In this document: positions 35,039 to 45,892 of the stretch, in pieces
How the letters are laid out: each line of letters begins with the position of its first letter
Numbering within the stretch: the first letter of the stretch is position 1
Assembly: GCA_963513935.1 (NCBI GenBank)
Contig: OY740765.1
Coordinates: forward strand, 72,485,638-72,549,637
Length of the DNA: 64,000 nt
Source: Aphrophora alni
Taxonomy: Eukaryota; Arthropoda; Insecta; Hemiptera; Aphrophoridae
Reading direction: 5' to 3'
Notes under the pieces: generated by a model
Seen by the model: the letters and a program-made list of their open reading frames with translations, nothing else
The model's database searches: none
What the model was told of the DNA's origin: nothing
Translations under genes and position numbers: made by a program

Positions 35039-35104
35039 TTAACACACATCATCAGCATATTGTAATGGAAAAACCTGATATGATAAAAAGTTATTAATTA
35101 CAGG

Positions 35105-35159
<55 letters not shown>

Positions 35160-36185
35160 AAAAAAGAAGAGAACTGAGTATACTTCCTTGTGGTAATCCT
35201 CTGCTTGTAAAACGGGTACATGAGTAGTTTGGGTATATTATAGTTAATTGCCTATCCGATAACCAAAGACTGCAATATATAATAAATTTGGCTGGAATGC
35301 CGTATTTGTACATTTTCTTAAATAAGGTTGGTAAGTGAACTTTATCATATGCATTAGATATATCTAATGAGGCAGCAACCATCGTTTCATTGTGTGTTAG
35401 GGCATTATACACATCTGACACTAGTTATCATGTAGTCAGAACAGCCTCTCATTTTCTGAAACCAAATTGTGATTCTGGTATAATATCTAGTTTATCTACT
35501 ATCCATTCTAATCTATATTTAATCATTGTGTTCATTATTTTTATCATGGAATTAATGAAATTGGTCTATATGAAGATTCTTCTTTTTTATTTTTCCCTGG
35601 TTTCAATAAAGCTATAATCCTAAAATGTTTCCATCTGGATGGAACTTTTATTTTACCACTCCATATATCATTATATATTTTTAGAAGAATTTCAAGAGCC
35701 CTATCTGGGAGTTTCTTAATCATAGTGTAATTTATTCCATCTATACCAGGTGCAGTATCCCTTTTCTTAGATACAATAGCAAATTTAAGATTTCTCATTG
35801 AAAAATCTACTTCAAGAAAATGGTTTGTCTCTGTTATTATAGGTGAACTTATTTCAGAATTCTGTGGAACATAGTCTGGAGTTATATGTTTTAAAAACCT
35901 TTCACCTAATTCTTCATTATTTTCAATGTCTAAAATAATTGGAATTGGCTTATTTTTTAACTTATTCACAATTTTCCAAGCATAAGTGGAAGTATTTCTT
36001 ACTGATATTTTTTGACATGTCTCTACCCAACCTTGTCGTTTAGCAATTCTAATGGTTTCTCTAGCCTTAAACTGAGCAATTTGATATTTATTATAATTAA
36101 CTGAAGACATGTCAAGTTTGAATTTTTTAAAAGCTACAGTAACCTTTTCTGTGCAACAGCATGAGAACATTCTTCTGTCCACCAA
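35039..36185 (-). pseudogene. LINE reverse transcriptase
   Basis: The frame at 35544-36185 (213 codons) starts in the pre-RT region and reaches PGIDGINYTMIKKLPDRALE, IPSRW-type VPSRWKHFRIIALLKPGK and SYRPISLIP. The frame at 35098-35421 has motif A (AASLDISNAYDKV, catalytic Asp) and motif B (SRGLPQGSILSSLLF). The frame at 35039-35221 ends with motif C, QYADDVC, holding both catalytic Asp residues. A (TA)n expansion lies between motifs B and C and shifts the frame; another shift lies near 35430-35540. All key residues survive but no continuous protein does. Confidence 0.88.
35104..35155. repeat. (TA)n microsatellite inside the LINE RT
   Basis: About 25 TA units. In the LINE frame this translates as Ile-Tyr repeats, placed exactly where other LINEs have a short Y-I stretch after motif B. 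Confidence 0.95.
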
Positions 36186-36640
36186 TGTTTGGGTGTGAAC
36201 CCTAATTTATTTTTACAGTTAATTTTTTAGATTTGGAATTGTTTCTATTACAGTTTCCAATATGATATCATATAATTTTTCTAATTGCATATGTGTTGAT
36301 AAGTTTGATAAATATTGAACCTTCTCATGGATCATACTTGAATATTGAGACCAGTTGGCCCTATTATTAATTTTTTTTCAAATTGCAGTTTTGATTATGA
36401 TCTAAATTATTTGCTCCGTCTAATCTATATTCTATTTCTAATTGAATATAAATTGGGTAGTGATTACTTCCCATGGCATCATTATTATTGACTTCTCATA
36501 GTATTAGAGATAGGTAGGCCTATAAGTTAGGAGTTATAAATATTAGGTCAATTGTTGATTATTCATGATATAAATTGGTGTGGTAGTATAATTATTATAA
36601 TTAACTAATATAAAGTCGGAACTACTATATTCTTTAAATA

Positions 36641-37095
36641 TTATATTACCCTTACTGTCTCCTTTATTGGGCGTCCAAAATAGATGAGTGCGTTCATATC
36701 CCCACTGATAAATGTATAACCACCATCTTCGGAGAAAAGGTTACACCAGAATTTATAATCTATTTTTTTATAATATGTACAGTAAATATTGTATATTTTT
36801 ATTGGTTTATTAAGATTTTTAATTTGGATGGCTATCATTTGTACAGAATTTGTATTATATTCATTTATGATTTCAAAATTTATTGACTTATGTAATATGA
36901 AGGCAACGCCCCCATATCCATCTAGTCTATTTAACCTAACCAAATGATAATTTGTATCAGAAAATTTATCCTCTCAGGTCAACCAAATGTCTTGTATAAT
37001 TCCTATGTGAATTTTATTGTGAATAAAAGTATTGATTCAAGCCATTTGGGCTTTAATAACCTTGCATTCCACTGAAAAATATTAAAAAGATCAAA
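36641..37095 (-). pseudogene. LINE endonuclease (EEP) N-terminal part
   Basis: The decayed start reads FNIFQWNARLLKPKWLESI (about 37020-37095), the typical first strand with the conserved Asn. The open frame 36641-36943 then gives RLDGYGGVAFILHKSINFEI, IKIYNIYCTYYK and YTFISGDMNALIYFG. GDMNA is the conserved GD-x-N-A/H catalytic box. Stops and a frameshift separate the two parts. Confidence 0.8.
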
Positions 37096-37264
37096 TGTCA
37101 TTTTATAGAGTTATATTGTTGTCAGATTTATTGTGACCTACTCTTCATCTTATTGTTAGTTTGTATTGGTAGTGGAATTGTGTTTAGATTACTCTGGTGT
37201 TTAATATTTGTATTAATGTATTCTTAAAAAAATCAGCTGATATCAATTTTTTTTTATTTATAAT

Positions 37265-37400
37265 TTTTTCCTCTTGATTTTTATTTCGTAGTACTTTAGA
37301 TTTGTCTCGTAAAAGTGATATAAGATATTCCCTGGACAATGCTCTTCCTGGATCAGTTGGAGGATGTTATGATATAGGGTTTATAAAAGGTCCACTTTAT
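37265..37400 (-). pseudogene. Probable LINE ORF1 C-terminal remnant
   Basis: The minus strand reads HHPPTDPGRALSREYLISLL then RDKSKVLRNKNQEEKII before a stop. It is positioned just upstream of the endonuclease, as ORF1 would be. Recognition rests on position and composition, not on a known motif. Confidence 0.45.
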
Positions 37401-38370
37401 TAAAATGGTTTGACCATTTCATATCCATTGTTAGAACATCAAAACAAAATCCAGTTGTGATTCTTGATGGTTACTATTTTACACAGCTCTTGAAGCTGGA
37501 GTGTTGATTGTCTGAATTCCTCCACAATATCAACAGAAAGCAACCATTGGATGTGTCTTTTACATTCCTATTAAAAACATACTATACAAAACAGTCAAAA
37601 CTTGACTGGCTAATCACCCACACAAAGCAATCAAAACTTGACTAGCCAATCACCCACACAAAGCAATTAAAACTTGACTGGATAATCAACCATATAGAGT
37701 TTTAAGAAAATATACCTGCACACTGCAACTCTTTCAGCGGCAGCAAACGGTTTTAAGAAAACTGGAATATCTCCTTTCAATCCTAATGTTTTTAAAGAAG
37801 AGGATTTCCTGTTTCTAAAACTACAAGGAAATGCTGATCAAGATGAGCAGAAGGTAATGGAAGAGAGAATTCAGAATGAAGAAGTGCCTTACTTTGAGCC
37901 ATTAAGGAATGTTCAGTCTGTTATAAGTCCAAAAGACATTTATTCAGTCCCTGTAATCCAGCTATAAACTAACACCAGAGTAGGATCAGCATATCTTGTC
38001 ACAGGATTCCCTCATAAAGAAAAGGTTAAAGAAGCTGAGGAGAAGAAAAAAAAAAGGAGTCTAATGGTGGAAATAAATGACAAATTTTTGTAAAACGAAA
38101 CCTTTATTTGACAGTATCTACAGACAAATCTGAAGCCTGGAACATCAAAGTCAAAAGGAAAAGAAGAAAGTTCTTTACCCTAGTGACACTGAATCTTAAA
38201 GTGGTCTTAACTGTCCAATTGGAAAGATGAGAAAGAAAGTGAAAATGATGTGAACTGTTGTTTTCATCAAAAGCCCTTCTCTGCTGACAAGAAAGGAGAA
38301 AAGTGGATTTATTGCGCAAAGTGTTTTGAATGGCATCATGAAGTTTGCTCTTCCTTACTAGTAATTAAAA
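37385..38370 (+). pseudogene. pogo-like DDE transposase, C-terminal half
   Basis: The plus strand reads KWFDHFISIVRTSKQNPVVI then LDGYYFTQ, the second DDE block (LDGHxSH in relatives). After a stop come NINRKQPLDVSFTFLLKTYY (the diagnostic HxxQPLDVxxFxxLK motif) and AANGFKKTGISPFNPNVF (the GFxxTGIxPFNxxxF end of the pogo DDE domain). The tail near 38240-38350 encodes a Cys/His pattern, CC-x-HQKPF to WIYCAKCFEWHHEVC, as in insect pogo transposases ending in a small zinc finger. The HTH N-terminus and catalytic first Asp are missing. It directly abuts the LINE ORF1 end. Confidence 0.8.
37582..37690. repeat. Triplicated ~37-bp unit within the pogo pseudogene
   Basis: The unit acaaagcaatcaaaacttga followed by ctagccaatcacccac occurs three times in tandem with a few substitutions. 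It lies between the QPLDVSF and GFKKTGI motifs, where related transposases have no such repeat. Confidence 0.85.
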
Positions 38371-38479
38371 AGTTTATTTATGATTTTTATGCAGATTAGA
38401 CATAGAATAAATAATTAATAATAATTTTAATAATTATTCATATTAAGCTAATAATTTTTCATATTTATATCAAATAGAC

Positions 38480-38502
38480 AGTTTTTTTTTTTTTTTTTTT
38501 TT
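38480..38502. repeat. Poly(T) tract
   Basis: About 22 T; no adjoining retroposon body was identified. Confidence 0.8.
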
Positions 38503-38509
38503 CCTTTTC

Positions 38510-39100
38510 ACACAATCATTTATCATTTTATAAGTGTTTTAAGATTTATAAGATAAAAAAATAAAACAATTCTTTTTTGTTTATTTTTACAGCTTTCCTA
38601 TGTATTATTAAAAATTATTGGCAGATAAAAATAGGAATATTTATTTAAGTGATAAGACCCTGGGGACAAAATTAGTGGGTTGTAATTATTATGTTTTAGT
38701 TATCGTTCCTGTAATTATGGTTAGAGGAACTTATGGTTATGCTTATTATGGTTAGTTGTAATTATGTCAATTAACTTTCTAATAAAATACGAGGTTCTTC
38801 GAAATCTGTACAATAACAAACTGTACAAATCATCTAAAATTAAATTGTTCTTAAACAACTATAGACGGCATGAGATTTTTTTTAACCTATATTCAAAGAA
38901 ATTATTTGCATAGAAATTGAATCTTGTACCATTAACAAAATAGTAAAATACTCAACAAACTGTACAAGTGATGTAAAATTTGAAATTTTGCACAATGACA
39001 CAATTTCATGAGATTATCTCTCTCTATAATTCTAGAAGAATTATTATCAATCAACAATATAATAAATTATATTTATAGAAATAAAATATTGTGATAATAG
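38510..39100. other. No gene recognised
   Basis: AT-rich, with loosely repeated words (aacaaactgtacaa; cttgtaacaatagt) that recur at 39940-40110. The pogo element at 39103-39796 may sit inside an older repeat. Confidence 0.4.
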
Positions 39101-39102
39101 TA

Positions 39103-39796
39103 CAATGAAACCTCTCAAATCCGAAATACGAACGGGTTTTTGTCGCTAATTTAGATGTGCAAAAAATATGCAAAGTAACAAAAAAAATTTATTTTAAGTA
39201 CAAATCAGTTTACATAATAGTCGCTTTACAAAACTGTTAAATTTTCACATGAGTTTTCTTCCAATCACTGATTGTTGCTTTGCCAAACCTGAACTTGGCA
39301 GCCAACTTAGTTAAACTCTCTCCTGTATCTTTCAGTTTTTGTTCTCCGGTACATGAACTGTGTTTTCGTTTGCTTGAAATAATTAATTTTTTTTTTCAGT
39401 TCAGTTAACACTGTATAAAATAAAAATGTAACACAACTCAAACAAAAATGGAAAACACATAATTAAAGCAATCAGTGACAGCAGAATGATATGCACAGTA
39501 TAACAAACGCAAGCTGACTAATGTCTTATAACTGGAAATTAGTCTGCAGTGTTGTACTGTAATTTAAACACAGGCTTGCTTAACAATAATGTCTTCTCGC
39601 CTGGCCACTCATCAGTCAAGATCACTAACCTCACTCAGTGCACACCAAACCAGCCACCCTTCTACAGTATAATGTACGGTAATATACCATACCTATGGCT
39701 GGCTATTGAATTTTTGACATTTTTCAGCTAATCTGAATAAATTGAAAACCGAACAAGCTTCAACCCCAATTAGTTCGGATTTGAGGGGTTTCACTG
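39103..39796 (-). mobile_element. pogo/Tigger-type element, internally deleted
   Basis: The termini CAATGAAACCTCTCAAATCC and, in reverse complement, CAGTGAAACCCCTCAAATCC match for about 25 bp. Each is bordered by TA (39101-39102 and 39797-39798). The 694 bp interior keeps part of the transposase N-terminus on the minus strand, so the element is a deletion derivative. Confidence 0.85.
39238..39385 (-). pseudogene. pogo transposase HTH (CENP-B N-terminal type) fragment
   Basis: The minus strand gives KRKHSSC, then EQKLKDTGESLTKLAAKFRF and GKATISDWKKTHVK. This is the pipsqueak/CENP-B type helix-turn-helix of pogo transposases, which binds the terminal repeats (pattern G-E-S-x-x-x-L-A-x-x-F-x-x-x-x-S-T-V-S-D-I). 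The DDE domain is deleted. It matches the TIR assignment of the surrounding element. Confidence 0.75.
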
Positions 39797-39799
39797 TAA

Positions 39800-42400
39800 A
39801 TTATAATAAACTGTCCAAATTAAATAAAACATGAAATTATTCTTAAGAAACAGCAGAGACGGTTAGAGATTTCTTTACCCTATAATTGTGGATAGAGAAA
39901 GTGTTAATTAATTCAAATAAATTATGTTCTTAAAAATAAAATCTTGTAACAATAGTAAACAATAAATTACAAGAACAAAACGTTCAAATGATAACAACAG
40001 TATATAACATGATATTTTTTACCCTATAATTGTGGCTAGAAAAATTTATTAATTAATATTCTAATAAATTATGTTCATAGAAATAAATCTTGTAACAATA
40101 GTGAAACAGTAAATTACAATCATCATAATACAAATTATTTATGCCATAATAAGCTCTACCAGCATTTAGAGTCTATGATGTGAACATGTCATCTTCTTCG
40201 ATGATTCTTGCTTCCTTTTTATTAGAAGGATTTTTTACTTCTTCCTATCTTTACATTAATAGATTGCAAGTCTTTCAGAAATAGAAAGTCCTAGCTAAGA
40301 ACAGTATAATTTGTAAAATATACTTTCAAATTGTAAAACAATAAGAGAGGGTTTGTAACTCCCCCTTCCCCCAATTCTACTAGGATAGTATACAACCATA
40401 TTTCACCCCAGATCGGCACATCAGAATCAAAGCAACATTATGAAGAAAAATTATAAAAGTTAATAGTATTAATTATAAAATTAATAGTTACGATTTAATT
40501 TGTGAACACTTTATGAGCCACCTGTGTTATATTAACACCTTTTGTAAACATTGTAGATCGGAGAAAAAAAATCAATTGACATAGTTTGCCTAGTTTTGAT
40601 TCGATTCATATATTCAACACTTTAACTTCTGTAGCCGTGATAGTTTCTTCTAAAATGATACGGAATGGTATATTTGTCCTTTGGGCTATAGTGAAGTCTC
40701 ATCACTCATATTCAAAGCCCAATACAAATGAAGAAGCTGTGCTATTTTAGGTAATGAAAAATTATCAACTTACATTCTGATTTAAAAAATAGGTTAGATA
40801 AATGGTTTAAAAGGATTTGAAACTCCCCTAGAGCCTGGTTTACTACATTTGTTCCTTTTTTGAGTTTTAATACACCACTAGTCACTAGTTAATTCTTCAT
40901 GCAAAAATTCAATGGAGATGGAACTCCAAATAGCTTTAGCCTCTTGCCAGTAAGAGCACACAGTATAAATAATACATGTGTTATTATAAAACATGTAATA
41001 ATTCATATATTGAAGATATCATAACACTTACATACTGAGGAGAGATTAGTTCACTGCTTGTATAACTGGAGTAAGAATGCAAACTTGTCTTCAAAAAATT
41101 CTGCAGAAATCACCCAAATCCAAACATTTACATCATACAGATATATCTTAAATGCTTTATTTTCACCATTAAAATGATTTTGTGTAAAACCAAAATTTGG
41201 TGTTTTTTAAGTTTACAATTTCTTACAGAAATAATAACACACCAAATCAGCACAATAAAAATAGACAAAATAAAATTACACATTTGTATTCCACGTCCAA
41301 TAAAACTTTCATTCAATGGATAACAATATTCATATATAATATAGTGAATTTGTAAGATTATGAGTATAAAAAATGTTACTTAACAATTGGAAGTGAAAGT
41401 TGTTGTTTCATATTGCACAACAATTGTACATATGTTAAAAGTTATAATCTTTCCGATGAGAATGATATCATTCTCAGCCATCATGGTAGAGTGACAAGAC
41501 ATAATGACAAATATCTAAAATCACAATTCCAGTGATATTAGGATCCCTGCTGCCATGGTCACTATGAGTTAAAAGATTGTTGTGCTGATCGCTCCAATTC
41601 AAATTTTCTATTTCTAACCTTATTAATTTTTACAATTTTTGGTAAATACTCAAAGTGTTAAATTATATACATTGTCGAATTTATTTAAAAGTACTAACCT
41701 AATCATCTACTAAATATTGTGATATTGTATTCATTTATTTATTGTTTATATACTCTGATTCATAGGTAATTTTAGAATTTTGTGTCTTTCATTCAACATT
41801 CAAAATAATTAAAGTTATAATAGCAATTACATAATAATATTATAAACATAAAATTTATTTTAATAGCTTATGTCATCATAAATATTTATAATAGGCATAT
41901 ATAACATTTAGGTACGTTAAAAAATCCATTAAAAAAAATTTGCAGTTGCATTTTTGTATTACCAAAACTTTTAAACCTTTTTCTAACATATAGGGTACTT
42001 TTATTACATAAGAAGTATAACTTGAATATGTATTGTAGTGTAATAATTTTTTTTTTTTTTTTTTTTTTTTTTACATTTTATTGGTTTTCTTACATCTTAC
42101 ACAACAACATTTTACAGTATATCAGAGAAACATGGATATACAGAAAGTCTGAATGTATTGTGAAGATTCTGAGATTGCAGTTTGTTTCTATTTTGTCAAA
42201 ATTTTAACACAACAAAACTTTTTTCTTTTATACAACATTTGGCACTTTTAACAGCACATTTATTTTTTTTAACAACATGGGACGAAGAGTAAAACTTTAT
42301 ATCATAAATTGTAAATAATAAAATGATTGCGCAAAATATATTTTGATCTGTGCTCCTCATTTGATGTCCAAGAATAGAACTGGTAATTTTTATATTGTTG
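39800..42400. other. No gene recognised
   Basis: AT-rich, with a 24-nt poly(T) at 42049-42072. No splice-bounded frame or transposase was recognised. Confidence 0.4.
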
Positions 42401-42408
42401 TCATACAG

Positions 42409-42530
42409 GGTGTTTCACAAAGTTATCACAGCACTCTCAGAGCTCATTTTCCAAGTGTAAACAAAGGAAATAGTTCATAAAACATATGTCCGGAAACCCT
42501 TCATTTTATGGCTATCCACTATTTTTTTTT
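42409..42530. repeat. Possible terminus of a CAGGGTGTTTCA-type insect repeat
   Basis: TACAGGGTGTTTCACAAAGT resembles a terminus common in insect DNA repeats; a related tacagggtgttacgaaat occurs inverted inside the MITE at about 24210. The opposite end was not found, so the element is undefined. Confidence 0.3.
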
Positions 42531-43229
42531 TTAATAAAAAATGTTACAACTTCATAATAAATAAGATATTAAGTTCAAACTTTGTATTGAATTTGTAATG
42601 TAACAGTTTACATGTGTGCCAAAAAGAAAACTATTTGAAATATGTTCAAAATAGTGGTTGTTTAAAATTTTAATTGTTAAATATATCAAAAACTATCAAA
42701 TTTACAAAAAAATTTATAAGGGACAAAATATTTTCATATTTTATTGACAAAAAATTGGTTTTTAAATTTTTCTGAAATTCGGAAGATCACCGAGTTATCG
42801 AGCAAAAACTAAAAATTCAATTTCTTGGTAATTGTCTACAACACTCAAGAATAGACTATAAAGAAAACGTTTTGAATTCTGATAATTATTATCTCTAAAT
42901 CTTTTTTATTTTAGGCCTTATGAATCAAATAAGGCTATTTAAAAAGTTCTTATTTTGAAGTTTTACGTAGAATAATTTTGTTAAAATGGTAATAAATGTG
43001 TTATAGTTTTAAATTAAACTCGTAGTGGATTTATATTTGAGTAAAGGAATGTAAATACAGTTAATAGAAAACACAAACAAGTTTGACAAATTCAACATTA
43101 TGGAAGTACAATGCAGACCAAATTTAATGCCTAAACAAAAATACAGATACTATAATTTATATCAGTTTGAAGACATCAGTCTGTTGTTTGCTACACTCTG
43201 TTCATCTAATGTAACCTTCCAACCCCCTA

Positions 43230-43930
43230 CTATAAGTATTGCCATTTATTATTTTTTAAAATCATTTTGTTAAAAAATCATAAAAAATAGTAATTTTATT
43301 CAAAACTTAACTTATAAGACATCATTTTTTTTAGGAAACTTCATTGAATAGATCTGTATATAGAAAAAAAGTTATGGTTATGGAATAAGTATGTCAGGAA
43401 TAAAAAAATGTGAAAAAATGAAGTGAAAATCCGACAGAAAAGCGTATCAGTACCATACTAAACATAATTTTTTTTTTTCAAGATATACAAAAGTTTTGTA
43501 ATGTAGTTGTGAATAGAAGTTGGTAAAAAAAAAAATAAATTTCTAAAATTTGTATTAGAAAAAAATTTTTACGTAAAAAGTCTAAAATATCTGAAAAGTT
43601 AGGACTTTTTTGAAAAATCACTAAAAATATTAACATTACCCAAATCTGAACTACTTACTATAATTTTTCTCAGAAATGTATGTAGATTTTGTGTGTAATT
43701 CCAAAAATTTTAGATGTAAAAATTTAAGAGTTATCAGGTCAAGAATCAAAAAACCATGGAAATAATCAATAATCTAGGAAAAAATTCTACATAAAAGCGT
43801 ATATTTACAGTACACAAATAAAAAAAAAAAAATTCAAGACAAAAGTTTTGTAATATAGAAGGGGATAATGTTTGGTAAAAAGAAAATAAATGTATACAAT
43901 TTTTATTAGACAGAGTGGAAATTTCCGAAG
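43230..43930 (+). repeat. Diverged fragment of the TTAA-family element
   Basis: It follows the internal units of the element at 48562-51723: caaaacttaacttata then catcatttttt, and later gtcaagaatcaaaaaa, gacaaaagttttgtaatata and aatttttattagaca. It has the same orientation but neither terminus. No coding sequence. Confidence 0.6.
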
Positions 43931-44223
43931 AAAGTAAGGCCTAATTTGACGTACGGTAACCTAGAACTTTGTACTAGGTAAACCTGAAACAAAATCACTG
44001 AAAAACTTAAAATTAACTCAAATAAATAAACTCTAGAAACAAACACATACATTTATTATAACTTGTATAAGCAAATCACTCTTACATAACAAATTAAATC
44101 ACATAAACAGAAATAATTCGAGCCACGCTTGAAACAGGTCTATTACAAACTGAATTCAAATAATGAAATTTCTTGTCAATATATTATTTAGTTCAATTTA
44201 TAGGTTTATATAAAGCAAATATA

Positions 44224-44430
44224 GCAATAAAGCTAGTTTCAAAAATATTTTAATAATATAAACGAACTATAATTGTTTCGCATTGCTGCATCATTGATGA
44301 ATCTGCAAGGCGAAACAATTGTAGCTCGTTTATATTATTAAAATAATTTTGAACTTTAGCTTTATTGCTTTATTTAATCCTTTAATATGGAGTTTCAACA
44401 AGAAATATCTGCTGTTACATTAAATATGGT
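44224..44430 (-). mobile_element. Penelope-like terminal foldback
   Basis: The arm at 44224-44290 pairs with 44306-44375 (cgaaacaattgtagctcgtt against aacgaactataattgtttcg). The sequence beyond the right arm, ggagtttcaacaagaaatat then ctgctgttacattaa, is the reverse complement of the flank at 15345-15394. It is therefore the same family as 15394-16064 but reduced to its terminal arms, with no nuclease sequence left. Confidence 0.75.
44293..44324 (+). ncRNA. Hammerhead-ribozyme-like motif, degenerate
   Basis: TTGATGA, then about 11 bases, GCGAAAC and AATTGTA. The GAAA box and the palindromic stem III with its GUA cleavage triplet are intact, but stem II no longer pairs. It is the homologue of 15982-16011. 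Confidence 0.4.
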
Positions 44431-44677
44431 TTACATAAAAACTGATCTGGATAATTAATTAATTACACAACAACTCACTCGGTGGTTAAAAAGAATTTAC
44501 TAATGATTATCTGTTAAATAACGAATTCTCTTTATATAATTTATTCTGATCTCATTATCATATGACAATTACAGTAGAGTCCCGCAAACTCAGCGTAATG
44601 TGGACCGGAAGTGTGCAGAGTTTGTGAAATGCCGGGTTATCGGGAATAAGGGCAAAAAATAAATTGTAATTGAAACA

Positions 44678-44905
44678 CCAAAGCGGCGGCGATATCAAAC
44701 GACTTTGTCGATAGCGGTATCCCATTGTCGGCAGTGTAAAAACACTGTGGCACCAAAGCGGCGGCGATATCAAACGAATTTGTCGATAGCGGTATCCCAT
44801 TGTCAGCAGTGTAAAAACACTGCGGCACCAAAGCGGCGGCGATAACAAACGACTTTGTCGATAGCGGTATCCCATTGTCGGCGGCATAATAACACCGCGG
44901 CATTG
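44678..44905 (-). repeat. Three 75-bp tandem units plus a decayed fourth
   Basis: The unit starting caaagcggcggcgata begins at about 44679, 44754 and 44829. The 75-bp period equals 25 codons. Two minus-strand frames (44558-45034 and 44637-45260) therefore stay open across it as 25-residue repeats. I regard these frames as by-products of the repeat, not as genes. Confidence 0.9.
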
Positions 44906-45048
44906 ACACCCGTCGATATAGCAGACATACACCTGCAAAGACGTTTGATGGGCCGCTTTTTTTCCACGAATAAATTTGGTATACATTATGGAAAATATAA
45001 CATTTCTTTTCAGTTTTCTTTGACAGGTACGCACAGTATATACGGTAA

Positions 45049-45240
45049 ATAAAAATAAGCGAGTTACGAAAACGGAAGCGTGTGTTGGTTTCGTTTGAGA
45101 CGCGGTTAAATGTGTTAAAAAGACTTGACAGAGGGGAATCTGTAAAAAAGCTTTGTGACGAGTTTAACGTGGGAAAAGTACCATCAACGATTCGAGCTAT
45201 CAAAGTTAATGCCCGCTTTGAGATCTGCCGAACTTTTACG
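45049..45240 (+). pseudogene. pogo-like transposase HTH fragment
   Basis: The plus strand encodes SELRKRKR, then VLVSFETRLNVLKRLDRGES and VKKLCDEFNVGK, followed by STIRAIKVN. This is the CENP-B/pogo DNA-binding helix-turn-helix (K-L-x-x-I-x-x-L-x-x-G-E-S-x-x-x-I-x-x-x-F-x-V-G-x-S-T). Two extra residues (VP) interrupt the G-K-S-T turn. No DDE catalytic domain follows; the terminal repeat begins within 60 bp. It is a deletion derivative and its protein would be DNA-binding at most. Confidence 0.75.
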
Positions 45241-45344
45241 AACATCGCTGTTTTTAGCAATATATTTTTTTCCCGTCAGGGTCGCCGAGTAATCCGGACT
45301 GCCGGGTTATCGAGTGCCGAGTTTGCGAGACTCCTACTGTATTA

Positions 45345-45890
45345 GCAATTTTTGTTTTTAGAAATAGTGATAAGGTGGGAATATTATCAAACTGGGAATG
45401 AGGCTGGATGAAGCGTCGCTTCACTCACACAAGCTTAGAGGATTAGGGTGTCCGGGAGCCACCCCACCCGTATGAGTCATCTATTGGGCTGCACTTTATA
45501 AAACTTTAATTTATTTTATTTGATATTTGGAAATAAAATCTATAATATATTTTTATCTACACATAATTATAAGAAAAACTGACCATACAACGTATAATTT
45601 ACTGAATTATAATCCAAAATCAACAATGTTTTTAATGACAATATTTAAGTAGTACTAAATTTTTATTAAATGTATACCCTATCACAATGTTTATAAATAG
45701 AAATACTGTATATGTTTTTGCATTGTTTAAAAAAATATTTGTAACATTTTCAATATTAGTAGGGAATTTTTGCTGTTTACATAATTATTCTGTATTACTG
45801 TTGCTTAGATGAACAAATGTTAAATTTATAAAAAAATAAATTGTGTAAATGCCAATATTACCGTTTTAATTCATATTTATTCATTCACTG
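45345..45890. other. No gene recognised
   Basis: AT-rich sequence between the pogo element and a second copy of its right end. The patch at 45410-45490 is GC-richer but not coding in any clear way. Confidence 0.4.
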
Positions 45891-45892
45891 TT

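Larger units (their letters stand above)
33430..37400 (-). mobile_element. Non-LTR retrotransposon (LINE) with EN, RT and RNase H, decayed
   Basis: From right to left on the minus strand the fragments appear in the order of an I/R1/LOA-type LINE: the ORF1 end, endonuclease, RT, an IQNQAMRI linker, RNase H, and a RLRLGHS C-terminal motif. All carry stops and frameshifts. The presence of RNase H separates it from Jockey and CR1 families. At about 4 kb it is the longest retroelement here. No target duplication or poly(A) was identified. Confidence 0.85.
44572..45339 (+). mobile_element. pogo/Tigger-type element with internal 75-bp repeats
   Basis: The left end CAGTAGAGTCCCGCAAACTC and the right end, in reverse complement, CAGTAGGAGTCTCGCAAACT match imperfectly. 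TA flanks both sides (44570-44571 and 45340-45341). The interior holds three 75-bp tandem units and a transposase N-terminal fragment. Its GC content is well above the surroundings, suggesting a recent arrival. Confidence 0.82.

Noticed and set aside
44558..45260. Two overlapping minus-strand frames of 158 and 207 codons, long for this locus
   Set aside because: They run through the 75-bp tandem array, whose length is a multiple of three, and lie antisense to a pogo-type fragment. No homology or start context supports a protein.
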